Source: Mucilaginibacter mali (lineage in GTDB: Bacteria; Bacteroidota; Bacteroidia; Sphingobacteriales; Sphingobacteriaceae). Taken from it: DNA of 64,000 nt. Location of the stretch: positions 124,001 to 188,000 of the forward strand of contig NZ_CP054139.1 of the NCBI RefSeq assembly GCF_013283875.1, in the 5' to 3' direction. This document shows, piece by piece, positions 56,597 to 64,000 of this stretch; positions within the stretch are counted from its first letter, which is position 1; each line of letters begins with the position of its first letter. The position numbers and the translations under genes are program-made. Below the pieces are notes generated by a model. That model ran no database searches. It was given only the letters and a program-made list of their open reading frames with translations, and was not told the DNA's origin.

Positions 56597-57934
56597 ATGA
56601 AACATCTTCGATTGATTGCAGTTTGTTCGCTATTGTTATTTTCGTGTAGCGATCATAGTAATAAAATTACAATTTTAGCAGAAAGTGCGACGACCATTAA
56701 ATCACTGATGTCGTTCCAAAAAGACTATGAGGCCAAACATCCAGATGTCAAACTGGACTTTAAACCCAACAGCTTCGACGATGCGTTTAATAAAGCCAAC
56801 CAGGATTTCGCCAATGGTACCGGCCTTTACGACATTGTGATGCAATATAATTTCTCTCTTGCCTCATTTGTGACCAACGATTACGTTTATCCCATCGATG
56901 AGTTGATCAAAAATGTGCCAGACAGCTTGAAAAGCTTTGAGAAAGACATGTTCCCACGAGCCTGGCACGAGGTTGGCTTTTACAAGAACCTGAAAGACCC
57001 CCAAGGCCCGATTGTGAAAGTAGGTTATCCTTTTACATCCAATACCATGTTCCTATGCTATAACAAAGCAATGTTTGACGATAAAGCGGCACAGACGGCT
57101 TACGAAGCAAAGTATAAAGAAAAGCTACAGGTACCAGCAACGTGGGAACAATACCAGCATGTAGCCGCATTTTTTACCCGTCCGGATAAACATACCTATG
57201 GGGTTTGCCTGCAGGGTGCCGTAGGGAGCTGGCTGTATTATGAATGGGTGAATTTCCTGTTCGGTATGGGTGGCAAAGTGATGGACAAAGAATATGGCTG
57301 GCAGGGTGATCAAAATACAAAGGTGCTGCTCAATACACCGGAAGCCCTGAACGCCACCAAATTCTATTATGGCCTGAAGCCGTATAATGCAGGTAATTTT
57401 ACAAATGTTGACGCTTATGAACAGATCAAACTCGTGAAACAAGGTAATATTGCCATGGCCTTGATCTGGTCTGACCTGGCTTATAGCCTTACCGCCAAAC
57501 CAGATGGTTCGTTCGATACCAGGTTCGGTTTTGCGCCTATACCGGGCAACAAATCATTATTGGCCGGAGGCAGTTTTTTCATCAACCGCAAATCCAAAAA
57601 CCCAGAGGTTGCCGCCCGCTACATCATTGATCAGATGCAGCCAAAAGTACAAGTGGCTTTATTTAAAAAAGGATTGTGTTCCCCTTTAAAAACGGTTTAT
57701 GATGATCCGGAAGTAAAAAAAATCCCCTATGCTGAAGCGCTGAGAAGTTCGCTCGACCGTGGGGTCTATATGCTGGAAGCTGGTATCGATGCGACGATGA
57801 TCAGCGACAAAATCACAGCTGCGCTTCAAAAAATGTGGAATAATGAGCTCACCCCGGAACAGGCGGTCAAGATAATGCAAACTGACATCGATAAGGAGCG
57901 CAAGGTCATTTACGCGAACGCGGCAAAGCATTAA
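56597..57934 (+). CDS. ABC importer substrate-binding lipoprotein
   Basis: The 445-residue protein starts at ATG 56597. A TTG six bases upstream is less likely. A lipobox (LLLFSC, Cys about 17) makes it a lipoprotein. The body is a family 1 solute-binding protein (ITILAESATTIKSLMSFQKDYEAKHP; IPGNKSLLAGGSFFINRKSKNPEVAARYI), as in carbohydrate, polyamine, thiamine or iron importers. It captures the ligand outside the inner membrane and hands it to the permease encoded next. The ligand is unknown; the methyltransferase/decarboxylase-like protein later in the operon hints at amines or a SAM-related compound, but this is speculative. Confidence 0.87.
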   Translation: MKHLRLIAVCSLLLFSCSDHSNKITILAESATTIKSLMSFQKDYEAKHPDVKLDFKPNSFDDAFNKANQDFANGTGLYDIVMQYNFSLASFVTNDYVYPIDELIKNVPDSLKSFEKDMFPRAWHEVGFYKNLKDPQGPIVKVGYPFTSNTMFLCYNKAMFDDKAAQTAYEAKYKEKLQVPATWEQYQHVAAFFTRPDKHTYGVCLQGAVGSWLYYEWVNFLFGMGGKVMDKEYGWQGDQNTKVLLNTPEALNATKFYYGLKPYNAGNFTNVDAYEQIKLVKQGNIAMALIWSDLAYSLTAKPDGSFDTRFGFAPIPGNKSLLAGGSFFINRKSKNPEVAARYIIDQMQPKVQVALFKKGLCSPLKTVYDDPEVKKIPYAEALRSSLDRGVYMLEAGIDATMISDKITAALQKMWNNELTPEQAVKIMQTDIDKERKVIYANAAKH

Positions 57935-57963
57935 ATATCTTTACTAAAGCAGCACAGGAAATA

Positions 57964-59538
57964 GTGGGTAGATATCTATATAGGATTGGCGGAATTGCTT
58001 TAAGTGCGTTGTTCCTTTTTTATTTGCTGCCGTCATTCACAGGCATTGCGGAGGGACGGCTGGACCTGATCAGCAAAAACCCTGAGGGCGTCAGCGCCTT
58101 CATTAAAAGCTTCAATTTTGCATGCCTGGCTTCGCTGTTCAACGTAGGTCTCAGCTTATTCCTGGCCTTGGGCCTGACAAAGGTCGCGATCAGTTCGACA
58201 GCGGGCAAATGGCTGAATCTGCTGATCGTGCCGGTGATGTTGGGGAATGTCTCCATCGCTTTTATCGGTAAGATCATCTTTTCTGATCTGGCTTTCTTTC
58301 AGCAAGGCAGTACGGTAAAGTTCCTGACCTTGACACTGCTCCAGTTCTATCAGTACGGCACGCTTTACACCTACCTGTTCTGGCTCATTATTCAAAACCT
58401 TCCGCGTCCCCCGATAGCTTACGTGGAAGGAATACGGCTTACTGCCGCAGAAAAAATAAAAGACATTTTTCTGCCGGCCTGTAAAGACCTGGCTATACTT
58501 CTTTTCGTGCTCAATTTTATTCTTTCATTTTACGAAGACGCCAAGTTTCAACTGATATTCAAAGCTTCGATTGGTACTAATACAGAGTTGATCAGCCAGT
58601 GGCTTATCCGCACATACACTTCCAACGCCTTATACAGTCCGGTGTTCGCGAATAATCAGGTGCTTGCCTTATGCTTGATCGCGCTCGGGGCTGCTGCGAT
58701 TGCTATAGTCGCCGTTTCCGTGATTTACACATGGTTATACGAAAGACTCCTTACACGCAGGCGCCTGTTCCTGATAAATGTTCAGACGTTTGCCGGTAAA
58801 GTTTATCCGACCGTATTGCTTTTACTTGTGACCCTTCCTTTGGTTTACGCCATCGGGCGAACCATTGTCAACTTTCAATTTGACTTTCAGACCCTTATCA
58901 GCCCGTTGCTATTCACCACACTAGCGGCTATTTTCGGCGTGGCGTTTTCCGTTGTGCTGAGTATCTGTTTAAGATTAGGCTGGAAACGCACACTCGCATC
59001 CTTTAACAGGCGTTCGCTGGTCTTTTTCTTACTTTTATTTGCAATGCAGCTCATCCCTCCGGTCGCCATTTATCTAACGGGCTTCCAATGGCTTCGGCTG
59101 GCTGGCTATAGCAGCGAATGGAACCTGAAATTGTTATGGCTGACCGGACATGCCATCCTGACCATCCCGCTGATTTCCGGTTTTATTTTGGTGACGCATT
59201 TCCGGACAAGTAATAACGAACTTAGCTATATGGAAGCGCACCGGTTGCCTTTTAACAAGATCGTTACTGATTGTTTTCTTAAGCGTTACCTGGCAGAGTA
59301 TCTCCTCACATTTCTGATATCTTTTTCCCTAATCTGGAATGAGTCGATCATTAATAATCTATTTTCCGATTTCATTCCTTCTTTTGTAAGCGAAATGAAA
59401 ATGAATATCGAGGGTAGGGCCGCAGACTACGCCAGGGGCGTAAATTATTTATTGGTTTCACTAATGATCGCCGCTGCCGCTGTGCTGCTTTGGCGGTCCA
59501 TTCTAAAGAAAATAGATCCGCACCATGAAATCACTTAA
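57964..59538 (+). CDS. ABC importer permease with two fused permease domains
   Basis: The 524-residue protein starts at GTG 57964, preceded by AGGAAAT, a plausible ribosome site. It has about 12 transmembrane helices in two halves (about 10-250 and 275-515), each with a permease loop (EGIRLTAAEKIKDIFLPACKD; EAHRLPFNKIVTDCFLKRY) like the EAA loop that docks on the ATPase. This fused layout occurs in ThiP/FbpB-type importers of thiamine, iron or polyamines. It overlaps the ATPase gene by 14 bases. Confidence 0.87.
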   Translation: MGRYLYRIGGIALSALFLFYLLPSFTGIAEGRLDLISKNPEGVSAFIKSFNFACLASLFNVGLSLFLALGLTKVAISSTAGKWLNLLIVPVMLGNVSIAFIGKIIFSDLAFFQQGSTVKFLTLTLLQFYQYGTLYTYLFWLIIQNLPRPPIAYVEGIRLTAAEKIKDIFLPACKDLAILLFVLNFILSFYEDAKFQLIFKASIGTNTELISQWLIRTYTSNALYSPVFANNQVLALCLIALGAAAIAIVAVSVIYTWLYERLLTRRRLFLINVQTFAGKVYPTVLLLLVTLPLVYAIGRTIVNFQFDFQTLISPLLFTTLAAIFGVAFSVVLSICLRLGWKRTLASFNRRSLVFFLLLFAMQLIPPVAIYLTGFQWLRLAGYSSEWNLKLLWLTGHAILTIPLISGFILVTHFRTSNNELSYMEAHRLPFNKIVTDCFLKRYLAEYLLTFLISFSLIWNESIINNLFSDFIPSFVSEMKMNIEGRAADYARGVNYLLVSLMIAAAAVLLWRSILKKIDPHHEIT

Positions 59539-60589
59539 GTTTGACCGGGTGACTTTCGGCTATGATAAACGAAAGTTGTTATTTAACGATACCGTTTTTG
59601 AAATAAACGCCGATACAGTTGCCAAGGGACATATCGTGGCTTTAATGGGTGCCAGCGGTACCGGTAAATCCACGTTGTTTAAACTAGTCCTGGGTACCGA
59701 AAAACCACTATCCGGTAAGATCAGTTTCCAGGGCGAAAATGATGTGATCGCATACCTCCCCCAGGAGCCCGTCCTTTTTGAGCACCTGTCCCCGGCGCGC
59801 AATGCTTTGTACTTCCAAAACACTGCACGCTATGGCAAACATTTTAACCAACAGTTGTTTGACGAGCTCGTCGTATCGCTCGGTATGGGTGAAGTCCTCG
59901 CTGGTGCGGGTTCTGTCAGCGATCTCAGCGGCGGGCAGCGGCAGCGCCTTTCTTTATTACGTGCACTGTCCATTAACCCGTCATTGCTGCTTTTGGATGA
60001 ACCTACCAACGGTTTGGATGCAGAGATCAAGATGAATTTTTTAAGCAAACTTCGGGAAATAACGGATCAGTATGGCCTGCTCGTTATCTACATCAGTCAC
60101 CACAAGCTGGAAGCAGAAACTATTGCCGACGAAGTACTTTTTCTACACAGTGAAGCAGATACTACCTTGGAGAACCAGGTTTACCAAGGCAGCATACTTG
60201 ATTTTATACAATCACCGCCGCTGTTGGATGCCCTTAAAGTTTTTCAGTATCCCCATCCCAATATTTTGCTGCTGGAAAAAAATGGCCCTCTGCTTACACC
60301 GGTGCGCACTGGGGGTGCAGGCGCCAATTACTATATAGGCTTGAAGGATGAACATATCCGCATTTCGGATGAAGGCTGGGCTTATGAGATGGTTTCCGGC
60401 AATCCGGTACATAATGTGATCCGATTATCGGAAAGCGGCCAGTTACTTACCCTAAGCACTAAACTTTTTGAAAATACAATGTCCAATAAAATAATGATCT
60501 ATGGCAGTTTTAATGCCTATGATCTTAATGGAAAATTAATAAGAACAATTCAAATAAAGCACAATACGGAAGATGAACGATATGCGTGA
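59525..60589 (+). CDS. ABC importer ATP-binding protein
   Basis: The 354-residue protein has Walker A GASGTGKST, a Q-loop at AYLPQEP, signature LSGGQRQRLSL, Walker B LLLLDEPTNGLD and the switch His in YISHHKLE. The last 100 or so residues after residue 245 look like a TOBE-like domain that binds regulatory ligands. It powers the fused permease and overlaps it by 14 bases and the next gene by 17 bases. Confidence 0.92.
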   Translation: MKSLKFDRVTFGYDKRKLLFNDTVFEINADTVAKGHIVALMGASGTGKSTLFKLVLGTEKPLSGKISFQGENDVIAYLPQEPVLFEHLSPARNALYFQNTARYGKHFNQQLFDELVVSLGMGEVLAGAGSVSDLSGGQRQRLSLLRALSINPSLLLLDEPTNGLDAEIKMNFLSKLREITDQYGLLVIYISHHKLEAETIADEVLFLHSEADTTLENQVYQGSILDFIQSPPLLDALKVFQYPHPNILLLEKNGPLLTPVRTGGAGANYYIGLKDEHIRISDEGWAYEMVSGNPVHNVIRLSESGQLLTLSTKLFENTMSNKIMIYGSFNAYDLNGKLIRTIQIKHNTEDERYA

Positions 60590-61628
60590 GAACGATATAG
60601 CCGTGCCGGCCTACGAGCAACGGAGTACCCAATTTATGAATACAGAATTTTATGTTGACCCGAGGGTATATGTACCGAACGCGGAGACCGAATTAATGAT
60701 GGCTTTTGTCCTGGAGCATATTGAAAAAAACGATCTGGGGCAGGGCACCTTTGTAGACGTCGGCACCGGCTGTGGCTGCAATGCCATTACGGTTGCTAAA
60801 CGATTCCCCGGGTCCAGGATCATCGCAACAGATATATCCCCGGAAGCACTGGAAGTAGCCCGGTATAACGCCGAAAGGTATGGCATTACCAATATTACTT
60901 TTGTACAAACTGATTTGGTTGCAGGTGTTAACGAAGTACCCGACCTCCTATTTGGGAACCTGCCCTGGGGCGATGACGACCATTTATTGCAGACCAATAC
61001 TAAAGAAGGTTTGGCGCTGATGCCCGACATTGCCGTCTTTGCCCCTGATGGTATTGTAGGGGCTTATGTAAGGCTCGCCGAGCAGATCCTTCAGAAGAAC
61101 TGGACAACGACTTTGATCGCGGAAACCGGGATGCTTGGTATCGATATTTTAGAAGAGAACCTTTCCAATGCCTATACCTGGAAGCGGGTGCAACTCGATA
61201 GTCAGTTATTTGATTATTCTGTTACCGTATTCAAGTTCGAGGAAACAAAAAAAGGGCAGTTGGTACATCACCATTTGATCTACCAGGCGACCGTCAACCG
61301 GCCTGACCTGAACGTTGAATCAGGCGAAACCCTGATCCGTTTCCTGAAAGATATAGTAGAAGAAATTGGCGTTAAGATACTGATTGCGCCGCAGGTGGCC
61401 TTTAGCCACCAGAAAGCCTGGACCGGTATCGTAGGTATTATTACGTCCCATATTTCATTTCATTACTGGACAGTGGAAAGCTACCTGCAGCTCGATGTGT
61501 ACAGTTGTAAGCCTTATGATGTAGAACATATTGTTGCATATCTCAACAAGTATTGGAAAGCCAGCGGTTCGAAGAGTATCTTTTTGGAAAGGGAGGTAGA
61601 CCGGGACTTTATGATTAAGTATATTTGA
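60573..61628 (+). CDS. PrmC-like methyltransferase fused to an S-adenosylmethionine-decarboxylase-like domain
   Basis: Residues about 25-235 form a class I SAM methyltransferase with motif I VDVGTGCGCNAI (61-72), ATDISPEAL and an NLPW motif (129-132) like the NPPY of PrmC/HemK, which methylate glutamine. Residues about 250-340 match SpeH/SpeD: GIVGIITSHISFHYW, then YLQLDVYSC. Ser292, His297 and Cys312 have the same spacing as Ser63, His68 and Cys83 of Thermotoga SpeH. Ser63 forms the pyruvoyl cofactor. The residue before the serine is Thr, not Glu. A working decarboxylase or an altered-substrate homologue is possible. It overlaps the ATPase gene by 17 bases. Confidence 0.82.
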   Translation: MNDMRENDIAVPAYEQRSTQFMNTEFYVDPRVYVPNAETELMMAFVLEHIEKNDLGQGTFVDVGTGCGCNAITVAKRFPGSRIIATDISPEALEVARYNAERYGITNITFVQTDLVAGVNEVPDLLFGNLPWGDDDHLLQTNTKEGLALMPDIAVFAPDGIVGAYVRLAEQILQKNWTTTLIAETGMLGIDILEENLSNAYTWKRVQLDSQLFDYSVTVFKFEETKKGQLVHHHLIYQATVNRPDLNVESGETLIRFLKDIVEEIGVKILIAPQVAFSHQKAWTGIVGIITSHISFHYWTVESYLQLDVYSCKPYDVEHIVAYLNKYWKASGSKSIFLEREVDRDFMIKYI

Positions 61629-61630
61629 TC

Positions 61631-62953
61631 ATGATATTATACGGCGAAAGGACCAGCGCTACTGCAACATCCCTGATCATTGATTTCTTTAACAGATGGA
61701 AGGGGGATGCGCCGTACATCATGAAAACAATAACTGCCATTTATAAAAAAAATGACCAGATATTCAATGACCTATCCAGATATCCCATTGACGCCCCCTT
61801 TCGCCCATACTATGATGAGTTGACCAAGTATGCTGGCGAATATCAATTAGATGATTTATTTTTTAATCCGGATGGATCAATCGGGGAAGGATATTATTAT
61901 TTTCAGTTTGCTTATGACGCACGGCTGAATAAGTTCCTGGTCAGTGAAAGCCCGGCAGAAATCAGTCGCGCTCAGCAGGAGCGTTATATACCAATGTTAT
62001 ACAGCATGGTGACTGATGCCAAGATAGATTGGCAAGAAGCCAAGTATGAAACAATTGAAGTGGGCCAAAGCTATGCGGATGAAAAACAGATATTGCTTGT
62101 ATTCGGAGAAGCCAGCTCACAAACGCTGCAATTTAGTTGGCTGGCCACCTTTGAATTAATAAGCCAGCTTAAAAATGTCAAAGTTTTAGCCGAAGAAATC
62201 AGTGCCCGCAAAGAGATACTGATCAATGCAGTACAAGGGGTTTTGTTCAGTCAACTCGATGACGTAATCATTGAAATTTTGCGGGCCAAAGATCAGCTTG
62301 CACATACACGTGAGCTGATTAAGGACCATAAACATACCTTGAAGAATTTTGGTTTCAGGGGTGTCATGGCGAGTTTGTATCATTCCATCAAAGAAAAACG
62401 CTTTACAGAAGCGCTGGAAGATTATACACGCGTGGAGAATCTGTCCATTTTGCGAGATTATGCAACGGATATACTGTACAATTTCGATGCTGATGCAGGT
62501 GAATTATTGCTGAAACAGCACGGCTTCGATACCTTTACGAGCATTCTCAATCTCATCCATAGCGCGACGCAATTGGCAGGTGAAAAAAGGATCATTTATT
62601 CGGAGGAGGTTGAACAACATCCTCTCAATCATATTAAAACTGAGAATATCCCAAGCCTATTTACAGTGTTGCTGAACCTTTATTCTAACAGCAGGAATAA
62701 AGGAAAATCAGATTATTTAGTTAACCTTGAGATAGTTGATGAAAATAAATTAATGATTATATTTACCAATGCCGGCGAAATGCAGGAGAAATACCGTGAC
62801 TTTTTCCTCAGCAGCTCAGCAATGAGCGGCCTGAAGGGTGAGGGTATTTCTTTTATTAAATCGGCTTTGAGTACTTTAAAGCATATCCAAAGGGCATGTG
62901 AAACCCGGGATGGCAGAACCATTATCACATTAACCGTTGATCATGAAACCTAA
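61631..62953 (+). CDS. Histidine-kinase-like protein
   Basis: The 440-residue protein starts at ATG 61631, two bases after the previous stop. Residues about 190-260 form a helical region with a candidate phospho-acceptor His in IKDHKHTLKNFGFRG. A divergent HATPase-like domain follows (LLNLYSNSRNKGKSDYLV for the N-box, GLKGEGISFIKSALS for the G-box). The first 180 residues are unrecognised and could be a sensor. No transmembrane helix is seen, so it is cytoplasmic. The response regulator gene overlaps it by 11 bases and is the likely partner. The kinase motifs are weak. Confidence 0.72.
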   Translation: MILYGERTSATATSLIIDFFNRWKGDAPYIMKTITAIYKKNDQIFNDLSRYPIDAPFRPYYDELTKYAGEYQLDDLFFNPDGSIGEGYYYFQFAYDARLNKFLVSESPAEISRAQQERYIPMLYSMVTDAKIDWQEAKYETIEVGQSYADEKQILLVFGEASSQTLQFSWLATFELISQLKNVKVLAEEISARKEILINAVQGVLFSQLDDVIIEILRAKDQLAHTRELIKDHKHTLKNFGFRGVMASLYHSIKEKRFTEALEDYTRVENLSILRDYATDILYNFDADAGELLLKQHGFDTFTSILNLIHSATQLAGEKRIIYSEEVEQHPLNHIKTENIPSLFTVLLNLYSNSRNKGKSDYLVNLEIVDENKLMIIFTNAGEMQEKYRDFFLSSSAMSGLKGEGISFIKSALSTLKHIQRACETRDGRTIITLTVDHET

Positions 62954-63653
62954 ACCAATCCTAATTATTGACGACAAACTTTCTGAAGTTACAGAGGAAA
63001 TCGCTGACCCTCTTAAGCGACTCGGCTATCAGGTTGAACTAATAGAAAACCCTGAGACCGGCCTTAAAGTCGCCAGTCACCGCTATTTGGCCATTTTTAT
63101 TGATTTCCGGTTTAGTGACGAACATACGATTAACGGCGCAGATGTATGTTATCGCATCAACGATGTTTATCCATTGTTACCCCTTGTACTATTAACAGCC
63201 TATGGAAAAGACCATATTGATGATTTTTTAAATGCTCCATGGAATTCGTATTGTGAAAAAGGTAAGTTGGCCTTGCGTCCAAGTCTTCAGGATGCATATG
63301 TTAATGAGTGTTTAGTAAAAGCGATCAACCACGCTGCCAATATTGTAAAATTTGATATAAACCAGGAAAGGGCGAATACTATTCAAGCCTATAAAGACCT
63401 GTTATCGAAGTTAAATCAGTTTTTCGTTGATGATCCAAAGGCAGCCCTTTACGACAATGCATATATTGCCAAGGTCATTAATGCTGGTACAAGGTCAAAC
63501 CTTGTCGAAAAGTTCCAGATTAAAGAAAGCGGCAATATCACCAAAAGAAGTTTACTGGTCAGACACATTTTGGTTGACAACGAAGCGGAATGGGAAGAAG
63601 CAAGAAAACATTTCTCTCCTCTTAAAGCGTTGATAGAATATTATAGTATCTGA
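62943..63653 (+). CDS. Response regulator with unrecognised output domain
   Basis: The 236-residue protein starts at ATG 62943. Its receiver has Asp-Asp in LIIDDKLSEV, a phospho-acceptor Asp in AIFIDFRFSDEHTINGADV, a switch Thr in LLTAYGKD and a conserved Lys in YCEKGK. The C-terminal 100 residues (after about 135) are helical and unrecognised; ITKRSLLVRHILVDNEAEWEEA may be a DNA-binding or dimerisation region. It is the last gene of the operon and overlaps the kinase-like gene by 11 bases. The flanking palindromes are candidate targets. Confidence 0.8.
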   Translation: MKPKPILIIDDKLSEVTEEIADPLKRLGYQVELIENPETGLKVASHRYLAIFIDFRFSDEHTINGADVCYRINDVYPLLPLVLLTAYGKDHIDDFLNAPWNSYCEKGKLALRPSLQDAYVNECLVKAINHAANIVKFDINQERANTIQAYKDLLSKLNQFFVDDPKAALYDNAYIAKVINAGTRSNLVEKFQIKESGNITKRSLLVRHILVDNEAEWEEARKHFSPLKALIEYYSI

Positions 63654-63664
63654 CGCTAGCAGAC

Positions 63665-63676
63665 TGTCAGCTTACA
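63665..63676. promoter_or_regulatory. Near-copy of the operon-head palindrome
   Basis: TGTCAGCTTACA differs by one base from the TGTAAGCTTACA palindromes at 56479 and 56501, and lies 12 bases after the response-regulator stop, before the next small frame. Confidence 0.45.
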
Positions 63677-63805
63677 TGTAAATAAACTTGTTCACTTGCG
63701 CGTAAGTCGCGCTGTAATCCGACGATAATGTATTGAAAATCAAATACTTATTATTGCATAATTAGTCTATAGTGATTTCCTTTGTCATAACAATTCAGCG
63801 ACGTT

Positions 63806-63988
63806 ATGAAAAGGAAACTTACTCCAATTACAGATCCGGCAAATAGCAAAACAGCTCACCCAAAAGCTGTTGCCAGCGACACTAATAACCCTGAAATCAA
63901 TATCCTGCAGTTTACCGCAGTTTCTGCTGCGCGCCATTTAAAGATCAGCCAGATACTGGCCAACTGGTCTCAAAAATCTCCGCCCTAA
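63806..63988 (+). CDS. Small hypothetical protein
   Basis: This 60-residue frame starts at ATG 63806, about 130 bases after the palindrome near-copy. It is basic at the start, has no recognised motif, and ends 12 bases before the window edge. It could be a real small gene or a chance frame. Confidence 0.35.
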   Translation: MKRKLTPITDPANSKTAHPKAVASDTNNPEINILQFTAVSAARHLKISQILANWSQKSPP

Positions 63989-64000
63989 TGACTGATCCAC

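Overview
The window looks like a chromosome segment of a Bacteroidota bacterium, probably Sphingobacteriaceae and Mucilaginibacter-like. That is an inference from a giant Ig-repeat protein with a type IX secretion (type B) C-terminal domain, two LytTR two-component pairs, TPR-linked histidine kinases, a DUF2490 protein, few clear Shine-Dalgarno sequences, and short interspersed palindromic repeats of the kind common in this group. No 16S or other phylogenetic marker was available.

Bases 1-35,315 read as host chromosome. From the left: the end of an exopolysaccharide cluster (Wzz/GumC-like protein, short TolC-like protein, sugar transferase with a degenerate receiver domain, single-domain response regulator), a GT-B glycosyltransferase, an RhlE-type helicase, a HicAB toxin-antitoxin pair with an unknown partner, enolase, a DUF2490 protein, an ABC-2 exporter pair, and a NarL-type regulator facing two paralogous TPR-histidine kinases. 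At 17.6-23.3 kb is a small RiPP locus: a full-length LanB-type dehydratase, a LytTR regulator and LytS-like kinase on the opposite strand, a 51-residue candidate precursor peptide ending in GGW, and an unknown 133-residue protein. It is followed by a 1,781-residue adhesin-like protein, a lipoprotein beta-galactosidase-like enzyme with a CBM9/PKD partner, a second LytTR pair and a triple-rhodanese protein.

At 35,467-35,488 there is a tRNA 3'-end fragment followed by its terminator on the minus strand. This is what remains after an element integrates into a tRNA gene, so the sequence to the right reads as a genomic island. It starts with a PLD-type nuclease. Next comes a tightly coupled nine-gene minus-strand operon (55,078 down to 36,896): AbiEi-like regulator, AbiEii-like nucleotidyltransferase, HsdM-like methyltransferase, HsdS-like specificity subunit, a NERD/double-kinase/P-loop protein, an unknown protein, a 1,793-residue HerA-like ATPase with a nuclease-like motif, a PP2C phosphatase and a DUF4365 nuclease-like protein. 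The core resembles the methylation-associated defence system (MADS: MAD2, MAD5, MAD6, MAD7, MAD8), with an AbiE pair at the front and a phosphatase/nuclease pair at the end. Two operator-like inverted repeats with identical 21-bp half-site spacing lie before and just after the AbiEi-like gene.

After a GC-rich stretch with a 16-bp inverted repeat and apparent gene relics (55.9-56.4 kb), a six-gene plus-strand operon (56.6-63.7 kb) encodes an ABC importer (lipoprotein, fused permease, ATPase), a protein fusing a PrmC-like methyltransferase to an S-adenosylmethionine-decarboxylase-like domain, a histidine-kinase-like protein and a response regulator. Copies of a TGTAAGCTTACA palindrome stand before it and, with one mismatch, after it. 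The right end of the island is not in the window.
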